Shown here: piece by piece, positions 1 to 9,627 of the stretch | How positions within the stretch are numbered: position 1 is the first letter of the stretch | Layout of the letters: each line of letters starts with the position of its first letter | Source: SURF-21 sp964462595 | GTDB taxonomy: Bacteria; Actinomycetota; Geothermincolia; Geothermincolales; RBG-13-55-18 | Reading direction: 5' to 3' | DNA: 64,000 nt | NCBI GenBank assembly: GCA_964462595.1 | Contig: CAYWXM010000036.1 | Coordinates: forward strand, 35,741 to 99,740 | Position numbers and translations under genes: made by a program | Notes under the pieces: generated by a model | What the model saw: the letters and a program-made list of their open reading frames with translations, nothing else | What the model was told of the DNA's origin: nothing | The model's database searches: none

Positions 1-1
1 T

Positions 2-1072
2 CTCTCCGACCCGCAGGAGTTCATGGAGAGCCTGAAGATCGACCTCTTCGAGGACGACGTGTTCGTATTTACCCCCAAAGGCGACGTTATCGACCTGCCG
101 CAGGGATCGACCCCCATCGACTTCGCGTACTCCATCCACACCGAGATAGGACACCGCTGCGTGGGGGCAAAGATCAACGACCGCCTGGTGCCCCTGGAGT
201 ACAAGCTGCGCAACGGCGACATCGTCTCCATCATCACCTCGAATACCTCGCCCGGACCCTCAAAGGACTGGATGAACATCGTGCAGACGGCGCGCGCGAG
301 GACGAAGATAAGACAGTGGTTTTCAAAGGAGAGGCGCATTGAGGACATCCAGGAGGGCAAGGAGGTCCTGGTAAAGAACATGCGCAAGGCGCGCCTGCCC
401 ATCCAGAAGATCCTCGGATCCGATCTCCTGGGCGAGATAGCCCGCGAAGAATACGCCTTCGTCTCCCTCGACGACCTCTATGCCAGCATCGGGGCGGGCA
501 AGACATCCGCCCAGCAGGTGGTAAACCATATCTCTGCACGCCTGGGGACGCAGGCGGAGCCCGGCGTCGGGGATGCCGTGGTACCGCGCAAGCGCAGGCG
601 TCCGCTCGCGTATACCAAGGGGGTCAAAGTGGAGGACGTAGATAACGTGCTGGTGCGCATCGCCCATTGCTGCAACCCGGTACCTTACGACGACATCATA
701 GGCTTCGTGACCCGTGGGCGAGGGGTTTCCGTGCACCGTGCCGACTGCCCCAACGCCGCGCATATGTCCGAACAGGACTACCGGCGTATCGAGGTCAGCT
801 GGGACACGGAACAGCCCACCTCTTTCCAGATGGAGATCTGCGTGGAGGCCATGGACCGCCCCCGCCTGCTGAGGGATATAACCACGATTATGGGAGAATA
901 CCACGTAAACCTTATCTCAGCGACCATGAACATCAACCGCGAAAACGTGAACGTAAGCCGCTTCGTGTTCGAGCTGGGCAATATAGCGCACCTCGAGGAC
1001 ATCCTGCGCAATATCCGCAAGGTGGACTCGGTCTATAATGCCTATCGTGTACTGCCGGGAAGGATGAAGTGA
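2..1072 (+). CDS. rel: Rel/SpoT-family (p)ppGpp synthetase/hydrolase, C-terminal part (5' truncated by window)
   Basis: The reading frame is open from base 2, so the gene starts upstream; the ATG at 23 is internal. What is visible is the regulatory half of a long Rel protein: a TGS domain (about bases 50-240, motif VFVFTPKGDV), a helical linker, the conserved Cys-rich segment HCCNPVPYDDIIGFV followed by GRGVSVHRADCPN (about 660-760), and a C-terminal ACT domain (about 800-1060). In Rel proteins these domains sense ribosome-bound deacylated tRNA and control the N-terminal synthetase and hydrolase domains, which are not in the window. dtd follows after 49 bases, a common pairing in Gram-positive genomes and probably one transcription unit. 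The family call is certain; catalytic competence cannot be judged. Confidence 0.95.
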   Translation, partial: LSDPQEFMESLKIDLFEDDVFVFTPKGDVIDLPQGSTPIDFAYSIHTEIGHRCVGAKINDRLVPLEYKLRNGDIVSIITSNTSPGPSKDWMNIVQTARARTKIRQWFSKERRIEDIQEGKEVLVKNMRKARLPIQKILGSDLLGEIAREEYAFVSLDDLYASIGAGKTSAQQVVNHISARLGTQAEPGVGDAVVPRKRRRPLAYTKGVKVEDVDNVLVRIAHCCNPVPYDDIIGFVTRGRGVSVHRADCPNAAHMSEQDYRRIEVSWDTEQPTSFQMEICVEAMDRPRLLRDITTIMGEYHVNLISATMNINRENVNVSRFVFELGNIAHLEDILRNIRKVDSVYNAYRVLPGRMK

Positions 1073-1121
1073 ACGCGGCCCCCGTCACCTCAAAGGGCAG
1101 TTTATCGCCCCGGGGGCGCCC

Positions 1122-1571
1122 ATGAGGGCTTTGCTGCAGAGGGTATCCAGCTGCGCGGTCCGCGCGGGCGGGGATGAGGTATCCCGCATCGGGAAGGGCC
1201 TTCTGGTCCTGCTCGGCGTTGCGGCAGACGACGAGGAGCAGGACGCCGATTTCATAGTCCACAAGGTGCTGGGTTTGCGCATCTTCGACGACGCGCAGGG
1301 CAAGCTCAACCTGTCGCTGGAGGACGTGGGCGGAGAGCTGATGGTGGTCTCGCAGTTCACCCTCTACGGCGATGCTCGCAAGGGAAGGCGCCCCAGCTAT
1401 GTCAAGGCCGCACCTCCCGGGCGGGCGCAGGAACTGTACGAAATGACATGCGATAAATTCGAAGCCGCAGGCGTTCATCCCGCCACTGGTGTTTTCCAGG
1501 CACACATGGAGGTTGAGCTGATAAACGACGGCCCCGTCACCATCCTCCTGGATTCACCGGCCAGGAAATGA
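1122..1571 (+). CDS. dtd: D-aminoacyl-tRNA deacylase
   Basis: A 149-residue protein of normal Dtd length that hydrolyses D-aminoacyl-tRNAs (and mischarged Gly-tRNA), recycling tRNA and preventing D-residue entry into translation. It begins with the family's MRALLQRVSSCAV strand and carries the two active-site motifs: SQFTLYGD near residue 80 and the C-terminal NDGPVT (cis Gly-Pro motif) near residue 137. The ATG lies 49 bases after rel without a strong Shine-Dalgarno sequence, consistent with coupled expression. The rel-dtd-MBL hydrolase-hisS-aspS order is widespread in Gram-positive bacteria and supports the call. Confidence 0.96.
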   Translation: MRALLQRVSSCAVRAGGDEVSRIGKGLLVLLGVAADDEEQDADFIVHKVLGLRIFDDAQGKLNLSLEDVGGELMVVSQFTLYGDARKGRRPSYVKAAPPGRAQELYEMTCDKFEAAGVHPATGVFQAHMEVELINDGPVTILLDSPARK

Positions 1572-1894
1572 AGGCGGGTGGGCGTTATGCGGTTTCTCCC
1601 GGCACTGATCCATGCATGCATCGTGCGGGCGGAAAAAGCCCGGGAAATGGTTTTGTCCACCCGGCAGCGAATAATTAGCCGGGAGGCCGGAGCATCATGC
1701 GCTTACTCGAGAAAGGCTTGACACGGGGTTTTCCATCTTCTCCCGCGGCAACGGTGATGGTAAGGTAGTATCGCCGCTTTGCTGAGCGGCTGTTGAAGCG
1801 GGAGCGCGGGAGGTTGCAAGCGACGTCGGAAAGCAACCGGCCCGTGGCCACGTGGGATGGCGGTATCCAACGGGCCGGGGAGAGAGGACGTAGA
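1572..1894 (+). other. Intergenic region, dtd to MBL hydrolase
   Basis: About 320 bases without a convincing gene. A consensus-like TTGACA occurs at 1718-1723, but no A/T-rich -10 lies at the right distance. The short open frames here have no family resemblance. A promoter for the following hydrolase-hisS-aspS group is likely but cannot be placed with confidence. Confidence 0.4.
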
Positions 1895-2528
1895 GTGCTG
1901 CTGGAGAGCATGACCATAGGGATGCTGGGCACGAACTGCTACATAGTCGCGCCCGACAGGAAGGCACAGGCGGTGATCATAGACCCGGCGGGCAATGTCA
2001 AGGGCATCGTATCGCGGCTGCGCGAGGCCGAACTGGAGTGCGCGGGCATCCTTTGCACCCACGGCCACATAGACCACGTAGCGGGAGCGGGACCCTTGAG
2101 CGATAAGGTCGGGGCGCCGGTGTATATTCACGAGGAAGACGCCGGCTCTCTCGCCAGCCCGCGCACAAGGATCCTGGGGCTTTCGGGGGGGGGCGATAGG
2201 CACACGCCCGAGGCAGGTACGCTATCTCGAGGACGGAGACGAGGTGGGATTCGGTGACTTGACCTTGAAGGTACTCCATACTCCCGGCCATACGCCGGGT
2301 GGTATCAGCTTCTGGATGCCAGGGTACCTTTTCTGCGGGGATCTTATCTTCCAGGGGTCCATAGGCAGAACCGACCTGAGGGGCGGTTCCTTGCAGGTGT
2401 TACTACGCGCCATAAAAGGAAAAGTATGGGACCTTCCCGACGAGACGCGCATATTGCCCGGGCACGGCACGCGGACTACCCTGGGCGAGGAGAAGAGGCA
2501 CAACCCCTTTCTGCAGGGTTTGAGGTAA
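1895..2528 (+). pseudogene. Metallo-beta-lactamase-fold hydrolase (glyoxalase II-like), frameshifted at a G9 tract
   Basis: Two frames together make one MBL-fold hydrolase of the glyoxalase II/YcbL type. The first runs from a GTG at 1895 (Shine-Dalgarno AGAGAGGA seven bases upstream) through the zinc motif THGHIDH. The second carries HTPGHTPGG, the GDLIFQGSIGRTD segment and LPGHGTRTTLGEEK. The reading frame changes at nine G residues (2185-2193); removing one G restores a continuous protein of about 210 residues with all metal ligands. No other defect is visible. It may be a sequencing or assembly error in the homopolymer, a recent mutation, or slippage. Position between dtd and hisS is the usual one for this hydrolase in Gram-positive genomes. 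Confidence 0.85.
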
Positions 2529-2662
2529 AAAGGCAGGACGGGGCGAGGGTCAGGAGAGGAATATCGAGTTACAGGACGGCGGGCCGGGCGGGAGCGAGGC
2601 GTAAGCTCGCGGGCAGCCGGCCACGGACATGTGCGAGGATGCACGGCGGGGGAAACATAGAC

Positions 2663-3943
2663 ATGAGCGAGAGAAAAAAGGCAGTGGAAATAAAGGCGCC
2701 CAGGGGCACCGTGGATATACTGCCTCCGGACAGCGAAATCTGGCGTCGCGTGGCGAAGGTGGGGACGGACCTGTTCCGGAATTATGGATACCGCGAGATC
2801 ATCCTGCCGATCATGGAATCCACGGAGGTTTTCGCACGCGGCATCGGGCAGGGGACCGATATCGTCCAGAAGGAGATGTTCACCTTCAGCGATAAAGGGG
2901 GACGAAGCCTGACCCTGCGCCCGGAGGCTACCGCGGGGGTGGCCCGGGCTTTCGTGCAACATAAGATGGATGCCGGGGGCCTGCCGGTAAAACTGTATTA
3001 CCAGGGGCCCATGTTCCGCCACGAGCGTCCGCAAGCGGGTCGCTACCGCCAGTTCCGCCAGTTGGGGGTGGAGCTCATCGGATCACCAGAACCCAGCGCC
3101 GATGCGGAGGTGATAATCCTGTGCGGAGAGTTCTTACGCAAACTGGGAATAGAGACCGAACTGGCGGTAAACAGCGTGGGGGACGCGAAGTGCCGCCCCG
3201 CATACATCGAGGCCCTGGTGAAGTACCTGCAGGAGAAGAAGGAATTGCTGTGCGGGGATTGCCGCAGGCGCGCGGTGCAGAACCCGTTGCGCGTGCTGGA
3301 TTGCAAGGTGGAGGCATGCGTGGAGGTGATGGCCGGGGCGCCATCCCTCGAGGATTACCTCTGCGATCCATGCCGCGAGCACCAGGCCGAGGTCGAGAGA
3401 TTGCTGCGGGCGGTGTCGCTGCCTTTCCGGAGCGACAGCCGCCTCGTGCGCGGCCTGGATTATTATACCCGCACGGTATTCGAGTTCCAGGATCCGAGGC
3501 TGGGGGGCCAGAATACCCTTGCGGCGGGCGGCAGGTACGACGCTCTGGTAGAGGAACTGGGTGGAAAACCTACCCCCGCGACGGGTTTCTCCATCGGCAT
3601 GGAGAGGGTGATGCTGGCCGGACCTCGACTCGAGGATAAAAGACAAAGCGGCGTATTCGTCGTGGCCATAGGGGAGGCGGCGAGAACGAAGGCTTTCCAG
3701 GTGGCGCAGGAACTGCGCGGTGCCGGTATCCGCGCCGACCTAGACCACCTGGGGCGCAGCCCCAAGGCGCAGATGCGCGAGGCGGACCGTGATGGATGCG
3801 AACTCAGCGTGATCATCGGCGATGACGAAATGGAAGGAGGATATTACTCGCTGCGGGATATGCGTTCGGCAGACCAGCAGCGAGTGGAAAAAGGAATGCT
3901 GGTGGAGGCGGTAAGGCGGCACCTGGCCGGAACGGGCGCATGA
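2663..3943 (+). CDS. hisS: Histidyl-tRNA synthetase
   Basis: A class II aminoacyl-tRNA synthetase of 426 residues that charges tRNA-His. Motif 1 lies near the N-terminus, motif 2 is MFRHERPQAGRYRQF, the histidine-specific loop is LVRGLDYYTRTVFEF, and motif 3 is GFSIGMERVML; a C-terminal anticodon-binding domain follows. The open frame extends upstream to 2426, but the ATG at 2663 gives the normal N-terminus (MSERKKAVEIKAPRGTVD) and is preceded by GGCGGGGGA. aspS follows 13 bases downstream, and the two are commonly co-transcribed. Confidence 0.97.
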   Translation: MSERKKAVEIKAPRGTVDILPPDSEIWRRVAKVGTDLFRNYGYREIILPIMESTEVFARGIGQGTDIVQKEMFTFSDKGGRSLTLRPEATAGVARAFVQHKMDAGGLPVKLYYQGPMFRHERPQAGRYRQFRQLGVELIGSPEPSADAEVIILCGEFLRKLGIETELAVNSVGDAKCRPAYIEALVKYLQEKKELLCGDCRRRAVQNPLRVLDCKVEACVEVMAGAPSLEDYLCDPCREHQAEVERLLRAVSLPFRSDSRLVRGLDYYTRTVFEFQDPRLGGQNTLAAGGRYDALVEELGGKPTPATGFSIGMERVMLAGPRLEDKRQSGVFVVAIGEAARTKAFQVAQELRGAGIRADLDHLGRSPKAQMREADRDGCELSVIIGDDEMEGGYYSLRDMRSADQQRVEKGMLVEAVRRHLAGTGA

Positions 3944-3956
3944 GGAATGGGAGAAG

Positions 3957-5726
3957 ATGGAAAAGAACGGTTGGAGCAAGCGGACGCATCTCTGCGGTAC
4001 CCTGAACACCGGGGATGTGGGCAGCGAGGTAACCCTGAACGGCTGGGTGCAGAGGCGGCGTGATCATGGAGGGGTCATATTCATCGACCTGCGTGACGTC
4101 AGCGGCCTGGTGCAGGTGGTGTTCAACCCCGAACTGAGCGCCGAGGCGCACGCCGCTGCAGGAGAGGTGAGAGGGGAATACGTCCTTTCATGCCGCGGCA
4201 GGGTTAACCTTCGTCCTGAGGACTCCGTGAACCTTAAGCTGCCGACCGGCGAAATAGAGGTCATGGCCGACAGGCTGGAGATTTTATCGCCCTCGCTGAC
4301 GCCGCCTTTCGAGATCCAGGAGGATACGGCGGTTGAGGAGTCGCTGCGCCTGCGCTATCGCTACCTGGATATCAGGAGGCCGGACCTGCGCGATGCTCTC
4401 ATACTGCGCAGCCGGGTTACGGGGGAAGTGCGGAGCTTCCTGGCCTCCCGGGGATTTCTGGAGGTGGAGACGCCAGTTCTGACCAAGAGCACTCCCGAAG
4501 GAGCGCGGGATTTCGTGGTCCCTTCCCGCTTGCAGCCGGGAAAGTTCTACGCCCTGCCGCAGTCACCCCAGATCTTCAAGCAGCTGCTCATGGTGGCAGG
4601 CCTGGACCGCTATTACCAGATAGCCCGCTGCTTCCGCGATGAGGACCTGCGGGCCGACCGCCAACCGGAGTTCACCCAGATCGACCTGGAGATGTCCTTC
4701 GTGGAGCCGGAGGACATCATATCCCTCATGGACGAGATGTTCTCACACCTCTTCGAGGAGGCGCTGGATGTGGAGATAGCGCTCCCGCTTCCCCGCATTT
4801 CCTGGCACGAGGCCATGGATCGCTACGGCACCGACAGGCCGGATACTCGCTTCGGCATGGAGATACAGGACCTCTCCGGGGTTTTCGAGCGCAGCGGGTT
4901 CAAGGTATTCCGCTCCGCACTGGAAGGCGGGGGAAGGGTGCGGGGTTTCAAGGTGGAAGGCATGTTGGCGCCTCCACGGCGAGAACTCGACGGCCTGGTG
5001 GAGGAAGCGCAGCGCCTGGGAGCGACCGGGCTGGTATGGATGGTCAGGGAGGGTGAGGGGATGAGGTCACCGGTGGCCAAGTTCCTCTCCGTGCAGGAGA
5101 TGACGGGAATAATAGAGATCATGGAGATGGAGGAGGGCGAGGTGATCGTGATGGCCGCCGGTTCGGCGGAGATCAACGCCATCCTGGCGGGGCTCAGGGA
5201 ATACTGCGCTCGGCGCTTCGCTCCACCGCCGCAGGAGAGGTTTTCCTTTGTCTGGGTAACGGGATTCCCGCTCTTCGACTGGGACGAGCAGGAGAAGAGA
5301 TACAAGAGCAACCATCATCCCTTCACGGCACCCTCACGGCAATGCCTGCACTACCTGGAGGAAAGGCCCCTGGAGGTGATCTCGGATTCCTATGACATGG
5401 TGCTCAACGGCATCGAGCTGGGAGGCGGTAGCATCCGCATCCACGACGCGGAGCTGCAGGACCGCGTCTTCAGCCTCCTGGGCATGTCGCGGGAAGAAGC
5501 GAGGGAGAAGTTCGGATTCCTGCTGGAGGCGTTCCGCTTCGGCCCGCCGCCCCACGGAGGTATCGCGTACGGGCTCGACCGCATCGTAATGCTCATGGCC
5601 GGAAGGGATTCGATACGGGATGTCATCGCTTTCCCCAAGACGCAATCCGGGGCCGACCTGCTGAGCGGGGCGCCTGATTCTATATATCCGGAACAGCTCA
5701 AAGAGCTGCGCTTGAGGCCCTTATAA
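3957..5726 (+). CDS. aspS: Aspartyl-tRNA synthetase (bacterial type)
   Basis: A 589-residue class IIb synthetase charging tRNA-Asp. It has an N-terminal OB-fold anticodon domain (GWVQRRRDHGG, about residues 20-100), catalytic motif 2 (RCFRDEDLRADRQPEFTQID), the bacterial GAD insertion (about residues 290-410) and motif 3 (GGIAYGLDRIVMLM). Whether it is discriminating or also charges tRNA-Asn cannot be settled here, because no gatCAB or asnS genes are in view. The start ATG follows GAGGAATGGGAGA, and hisS lies directly upstream. Confidence 0.97.
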   Translation: MEKNGWSKRTHLCGTLNTGDVGSEVTLNGWVQRRRDHGGVIFIDLRDVSGLVQVVFNPELSAEAHAAAGEVRGEYVLSCRGRVNLRPEDSVNLKLPTGEIEVMADRLEILSPSLTPPFEIQEDTAVEESLRLRYRYLDIRRPDLRDALILRSRVTGEVRSFLASRGFLEVETPVLTKSTPEGARDFVVPSRLQPGKFYALPQSPQIFKQLLMVAGLDRYYQIARCFRDEDLRADRQPEFTQIDLEMSFVEPEDIISLMDEMFSHLFEEALDVEIALPLPRISWHEAMDRYGTDRPDTRFGMEIQDLSGVFERSGFKVFRSALEGGGRVRGFKVEGMLAPPRRELDGLVEEAQRLGATGLVWMVREGEGMRSPVAKFLSVQEMTGIIEIMEMEEGEVIVMAAGSAEINAILAGLREYCARRFAPPPQERFSFVWVTGFPLFDWDEQEKRYKSNHHPFTAPSRQCLHYLEERPLEVISDSYDMVLNGIELGGGSIRIHDAELQDRVFSLLGMSREEAREKFGFLLEAFRFGPPPHGGIAYGLDRIVMLMAGRDSIRDVIAFPKTQSGADLLSGAPDSIYPEQLKELRLRPL

Positions 5727-5876
5727 CGGTACGGTCGGATATGATGGTGAGGCAGCGCCGGCACTGGCTGGAAACATGGGAACGGGGGCCAGGTCGCTAC
5801 GTGATGCGAGAAATAAAATGGCGAAAGGCAACAGGTCGATGTGTATTACGGTAAGGATTTGCCAGGGAGATTTGGG

Positions 5877-6764
5877 ATGGAAGTGACGATAGCCAGATAC
5901 GTGGGTTTCTGCCCCGGTGTCAGGAGAGCGATAAGGATGGCGGAGGAAACCTTGGAAAAGGTAGGGGGTAAGGTCTATACGCTCGGGCCGATCATCCACA
6001 ATCCACAGGTGGTAGACAGCTTGCGCAGCAGGGGGCTTGAGATACTGCCGGATAACGTCGAGGAATTGCAGGATTACAATCTGGCCGGGACCAGTGTGGT
6101 GGTGAGGTCACACGGCATCCCACCCAAGATAACCGAATTCCTGCTCGATAAAGAAGTAAGGCTGATAGATGCCACCTGCCCTACGGTTAAAAAGGCCCAG
6201 AGAGCTGCCATGCGCCTGGTGGGAGAGGGTTACAAGCTGTTCATAATAGGCAATGCGGCCCACCCGGAGGTGAAAGCCATCCTCGGGCATATAAACGGCG
6301 AGGCGGTGGTCATCAAGGAGACCAAGGAACTCAAGGAATGGTGGGGAAGCCATTACAACAGCAGGGTGCATAAGGTGGGAATGATCGCGCAGACGACGGT
6401 AGACCTGCTCATGTTCCGCAGCCTGGTTGACGGGCTTGTAAACGAGGTGCCGGAGCTCGTGCGCGAAGTGCAGGAGATCAAGATCATAAATACGCTGTGC
6501 CGCAACACCCTGGCTCGCCAGGCGGAAGCGCTGCAGATGGCCCTATCCTGTGATTTCGTGCTGGTCATGGGAGGCAGAAACAGCTCCAACACCGAGTTTC
6601 TGCGCAGGATATGCGAGATCGCGGGGGCCTCGGTCGACAAGGTGGAAAGAGCTGAAGAGGTCGATCTTTCGCGGCTGGCCGAGGTGCAGACGATAGCCAT
6701 ACTGGGCGGCGCCTCGACGCCTCGTTACGTCGTGGAGGAAGCCAGGCAGAGGTTACTCTCCTGA
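5877..6764 (+). CDS. ispH: 4-hydroxy-3-methylbut-2-enyl diphosphate reductase
   Basis: A 295-residue [4Fe-4S] enzyme making IPP and DMAPP in the last step of the MEP isoprenoid pathway. The three cluster cysteines are visible: Cys12 in GFCPGV, the cysteine of DATCPTVKK, and that of NTLCRNTLARQAEA. The HPEV, QTTVDL and RNSSNT motifs that bind the diphosphate and catalyse protonation are also present. The frame opens further upstream (5841), but the ATG at 5877 has AGGGAGA six bases before it and gives the usual start MEVTIARYVGFCPG. A separate promoter precedes acs downstream. Confidence 0.95.
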   Translation: MEVTIARYVGFCPGVRRAIRMAEETLEKVGGKVYTLGPIIHNPQVVDSLRSRGLEILPDNVEELQDYNLAGTSVVVRSHGIPPKITEFLLDKEVRLIDATCPTVKKAQRAAMRLVGEGYKLFIIGNAAHPEVKAILGHINGEAVVIKETKELKEWWGSHYNSRVHKVGMIAQTTVDLLMFRSLVDGLVNEVPELVREVQEIKIINTLCRNTLARQAEALQMALSCDFVLVMGGRNSSNTEFLRRICEIAGASVDKVERAEEVDLSRLAEVQTIAILGGASTPRYVVEEARQRLLS

Positions 6765-6811
6765 GTATTTTAAGCACGGGAAAGGCGACTGCTGGTTTTG
6801 CCAGAAAACCA

Positions 6812-6839
6812 TTTACAGGACGCTGGATTATGCTATAAT
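6812..6839 (+). promoter_or_regulatory. Sigma-70-type promoter for acs
   Basis: TTTACA (6812-6817) and a perfect TATAAT (6834-6839) are separated by 16 bases, about 100 bases before the acs start. This is one of the best promoter matches in the window and suggests strong independent expression of acs with a leader of roughly 90 bases. Confidence 0.7.
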
Positions 6840-6935
6840 CCAACGCTGGACATGGAGGAGAACGAACTCTATTCAGAGCATGGGAGGGGGGGACCTGTAG
6901 AGGTCTTCCTTTTTTATGAAAGGAGAAAGCACACC

Positions 6936-8927
6936 ATGAAGCAAGAAGCAGCGGGGACCGAAAAGAGGGAAATCATCTACCCACCCGAGGAGATAAGAAG
7001 GAACGCCTACATCAAGAGCATGGAAGAGTACCGCGACATGCACGGGCGTTCCATCAAGGACCCGGATGCCTTCTGGGCGGAGATGGCGGAGACACTGGAA
7101 TGGTATAAAAAATGGGACGGCGTCTATTCCTGGGAACCGAATGAGTGCAAGTGCACGTGGTTCGAGGGTGGCAAGATAAACGTCTCGTACAATTGCCTGG
7201 ACCGCCACGTAAAAAGCGGCAAGGGGGATCGCGTGGCGATAATATGGGAACCCGACGAGCCCGGAGAGGGCAGGACCTATACCTATGGCCAGTTACTGCA
7301 GGAGGTCAGCAGGTTCGCCAACGTGCTCAAGAAGCACGGGGTGAAGAAAGGCGACCGGGTATGTATCTATCTCCCCATGATCCCCGAACTGCCTGTCGCC
7401 ATGCTCGCCTGCGCTCGCATCGGCGCCATCCATAGCGTGGTTTTCGGCGGTTTTTCCTCCGATGCGCTGCGGGACCGCATCCTGGACAGCGATTGCAGGA
7501 CGTTGGTATGCGCCGATGCCGGTTTCCGCGCCGGCAAAACCGTGCCCCTGAAGAAGAGCGCCGACGCCTCGCTTGAGGAATGCCCTGGCGTGAGCAACGT
7601 CTTCGTGGTCAAGCACAGCGGCGTAGAGGTGGGCATGTTAGAGGGCCGCGACTATTGGTGGCACGAGGAACTGGCGTCGCCGGACATCTCGGCGGAGTGC
7701 GAACCCGAAAAGATGGACTCGGAGGACCCGCTCTTCATCCTCTATACCAGCGGAAGCACGGGCAAGCCCAAGGGCGTGCTGCACACCACCGCGGGATACC
7801 TCCTTCACACCTCACTCTCCCTGAAATGGATATTCGATATCCACGAGAACGATATCTGGTGGTGTACGGCGGACATAGGCTGGGTGACCGGTCACAGCTA
7901 TATAGTCTACGGGCCCCTGTCAAACGGGTTCACGGAGGTTATGTTCGAGGGCATTCCCACCTATCCGGAGCCCGACCGTTTCTGGAAGGTAGTGGAAAAG
8001 CATAAGGTCACGGTGTTCTATACCGCCCCCACCGTTATCCGCTCCCTGATGAGGGAGGGGGAGGATTGGACCAGGAACGCCGATCTTTCGTCACTGCGCG
8101 TGCTGGGATCGGTCGGCGAGCCGATAAACCCCGAGGTGTGGCTGTGGTATTACGATCATATAGGCGGAGGGCGCTGTCCGGTTATGGACACCTGGTGGCA
8201 GACGGAAACCGGGGGAATCCTCATCACCCCGCTAGCGGGCGCCACGCCCATGAAACCCGGCTCGGCGAGTTTTCCTTTCTTCGGGGTCGACCCCGTCGTG
8301 CTTGACCAGGATGGCAAGCAGGTGGATGCAGGCGAGAGCGGGTTCCTGTGCATCCGCAAGCCCTGGCCGGGCATGATGCGCACCGTTTATGGAAACCACG
8401 AGCTCTTCGTGAACACCTACTGGGGCATGTTCCCCGGGCTGTACGTGACCGGTGACGGCTGCCGCGTGGACGCGGACGGTTTCTACTGGTTGCAGGGCCG
8501 TATAGACGACGTCATCAACGTGTCCGGGCATCGCATCGGAACCGCCGAGGTGGAAAGCGCCCTGGTGAGCCACGAATACGTATCCGAGGCCGCTGTGGTC
8601 GGCATGCCCCACGACATAAAGGGCCAGGGCATCTACGCTTACGTTACCCTCAAGGCCGAGTACGAGGACCTGGACCAGGACGAAGTGAGAAAAGCGCTGG
8701 TGGCCCACACCCGCAAAGAGATAGGTCCCATAGCCACCCCCGATATAATCCACTTTACTCCCATGCTTCCCAAGACGCGCAGCGGAAAGATCATGCGCAG
8801 GATCCTGCGTAAGATCGCGGAGGGGACCTCGGACACGATGGGCGATACCAGCACCCTTGCCGACCCCTCCGTCGTCGATTCGCTGATCGCGGGAAACGAG
8901 AAGCTGAAGCGGCAACAGGCGCGCTAG
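6936..8927 (+). CDS. acs: Acetyl-CoA synthetase (AMP-forming)
   Basis: A 663-residue adenylate-forming enzyme converting acetate, ATP and CoA to acetyl-CoA. It carries the P-loop-like YTSGSTGKPKGVLHT motif, WWQTETGG, YVTGDGCRVDADGFYWLQGR, and near the C-terminus KTRSGKIMRR, whose Lys is the site of inhibitory acetylation in characterised Acs enzymes. The frame opens at 6798, but the ATG at 6936 follows AAGGAGAAA at the correct spacing. A strong promoter lies upstream. Downstream are an acetate channel and a CoA-transferase/GNAT fusion, forming an acetate-uptake and activation island. The GNAT domain downstream might be its acetylating regulator, but that is inference. Confidence 0.97.
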   Translation: MKQEAAGTEKREIIYPPEEIRRNAYIKSMEEYRDMHGRSIKDPDAFWAEMAETLEWYKKWDGVYSWEPNECKCTWFEGGKINVSYNCLDRHVKSGKGDRVAIIWEPDEPGEGRTYTYGQLLQEVSRFANVLKKHGVKKGDRVCIYLPMIPELPVAMLACARIGAIHSVVFGGFSSDALRDRILDSDCRTLVCADAGFRAGKTVPLKKSADASLEECPGVSNVFVVKHSGVEVGMLEGRDYWWHEELASPDISAECEPEKMDSEDPLFILYTSGSTGKPKGVLHTTAGYLLHTSLSLKWIFDIHENDIWWCTADIGWVTGHSYIVYGPLSNGFTEVMFEGIPTYPEPDRFWKVVEKHKVTVFYTAPTVIRSLMREGEDWTRNADLSSLRVLGSVGEPINPEVWLWYYDHIGGGRCPVMDTWWQTETGGILITPLAGATPMKPGSASFPFFGVDPVVLDQDGKQVDAGESGFLCIRKPWPGMMRTVYGNHELFVNTYWGMFPGLYVTGDGCRVDADGFYWLQGRIDDVINVSGHRIGTAEVESALVSHEYVSEAAVVGMPHDIKGQGIYAYVTLKAEYEDLDQDEVRKALVAHTRKEIGPIATPDIIHFTPMLPKTRSGKIMRRILRKIAEGTSDTMGDTSTLADPSVVDSLIAGNEKLKRQQAR

Positions 8928-8975
8928 AGACGAGAACCAGACGTAGCAAAGCAGGGAGAAAAAAGGAGAGAAACT

Positions 8976-9584
8976 ATGGCAGATGACCAACTGGCGAATC
9001 CGGCTGTATTGGGGTTGACGTGTTTCGGCATGACCACCGTCCTGCTGAACCTGCATAACGCGGGATTGTTCAAGCAGGACGCCCCCATCCTGGCGATGGG
9101 TATCTTTCTGGGGGGTATCGCCCAGATCATCGCCGGGATAATGGAATACAAGAAGGGAAATACCTTCGGGACCACGGCTTTCACGGCGTTCGGTTCTTTC
9201 TGGCTGACCTTGGTGTTCATCATCATTGTCAAGCCGTACATAGGCGAAAAGCTGGCGCTGGAGATAGGAAACAAGGGGTTCGCATGGTACCTGTTCCTGT
9301 GGGGGGTTTTCACTACCCTCATGTTCATCGGCACTTTGAAGGTGAACCGCGTCCTGCAGTTCGTCTTCGCTTCCCTCGTCGTACTCTTCTTCCTCCTGGC
9401 CATCAGCTTTGGCTGGGGCAACACCGGACTGCTCAAGGTGGCGGGCGTAATCGGAATCATCTGCGGTTCCAGCGCCATCTACCTGGCCATAGCGGAACTA
9501 CTCAACGAGATGTACGGGAGGACCTTCTTCCCCATATGGCCCGCGGGGGAAAAGGAGGCCTACAAGAGGCCGGAGGACCTCTGA
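8976..9584 (+). CDS. satP: GPR1/FUN34/YaaH (SatP) family acetate transporter
   Basis: A 202-residue protein with six hydrophobic segments. The family signature near the N-terminus is NPAVLGL (canonical NPAPLGL), and the second signature is GNTFGTTAFTAFGSFWL. The family forms hexameric acetate/succinate channels in the inner membrane. It starts 48 bases after acs behind an AAAAGGAGAGAAA ribosome site and is probably co-transcribed with it. A GC-rich hairpin follows. Substrate assignment to acetate rests on the acs neighbour and the family. Confidence 0.93.
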   Translation: MADDQLANPAVLGLTCFGMTTVLLNLHNAGLFKQDAPILAMGIFLGGIAQIIAGIMEYKKGNTFGTTAFTAFGSFWLTLVFIIIVKPYIGEKLALEIGNKGFAWYLFLWGVFTTLMFIGTLKVNRVLQFVFASLVVLFFLLAISFGWGNTGLLKVAGVIGIICGSSAIYLAIAELLNEMYGRTFFPIWPAGEKEAYKRPEDL

Positions 9585-9627
9585 GCGGAAAGCGGCCCGG
9601 AATCGACGGGCTGAACGCTAACCATGA

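Noticed and set aside
1718..1723. TTGACA as a promoter for the MBL hydrolase
   Set aside because: No acceptable -10 element at 15-19 bases downstream.
6798..6803. TTGCCA as -35 for the acs promoter
   Set aside because: It is 30 bases from the TATAAT; TTTACA at 6812 has the correct 16-base spacing.
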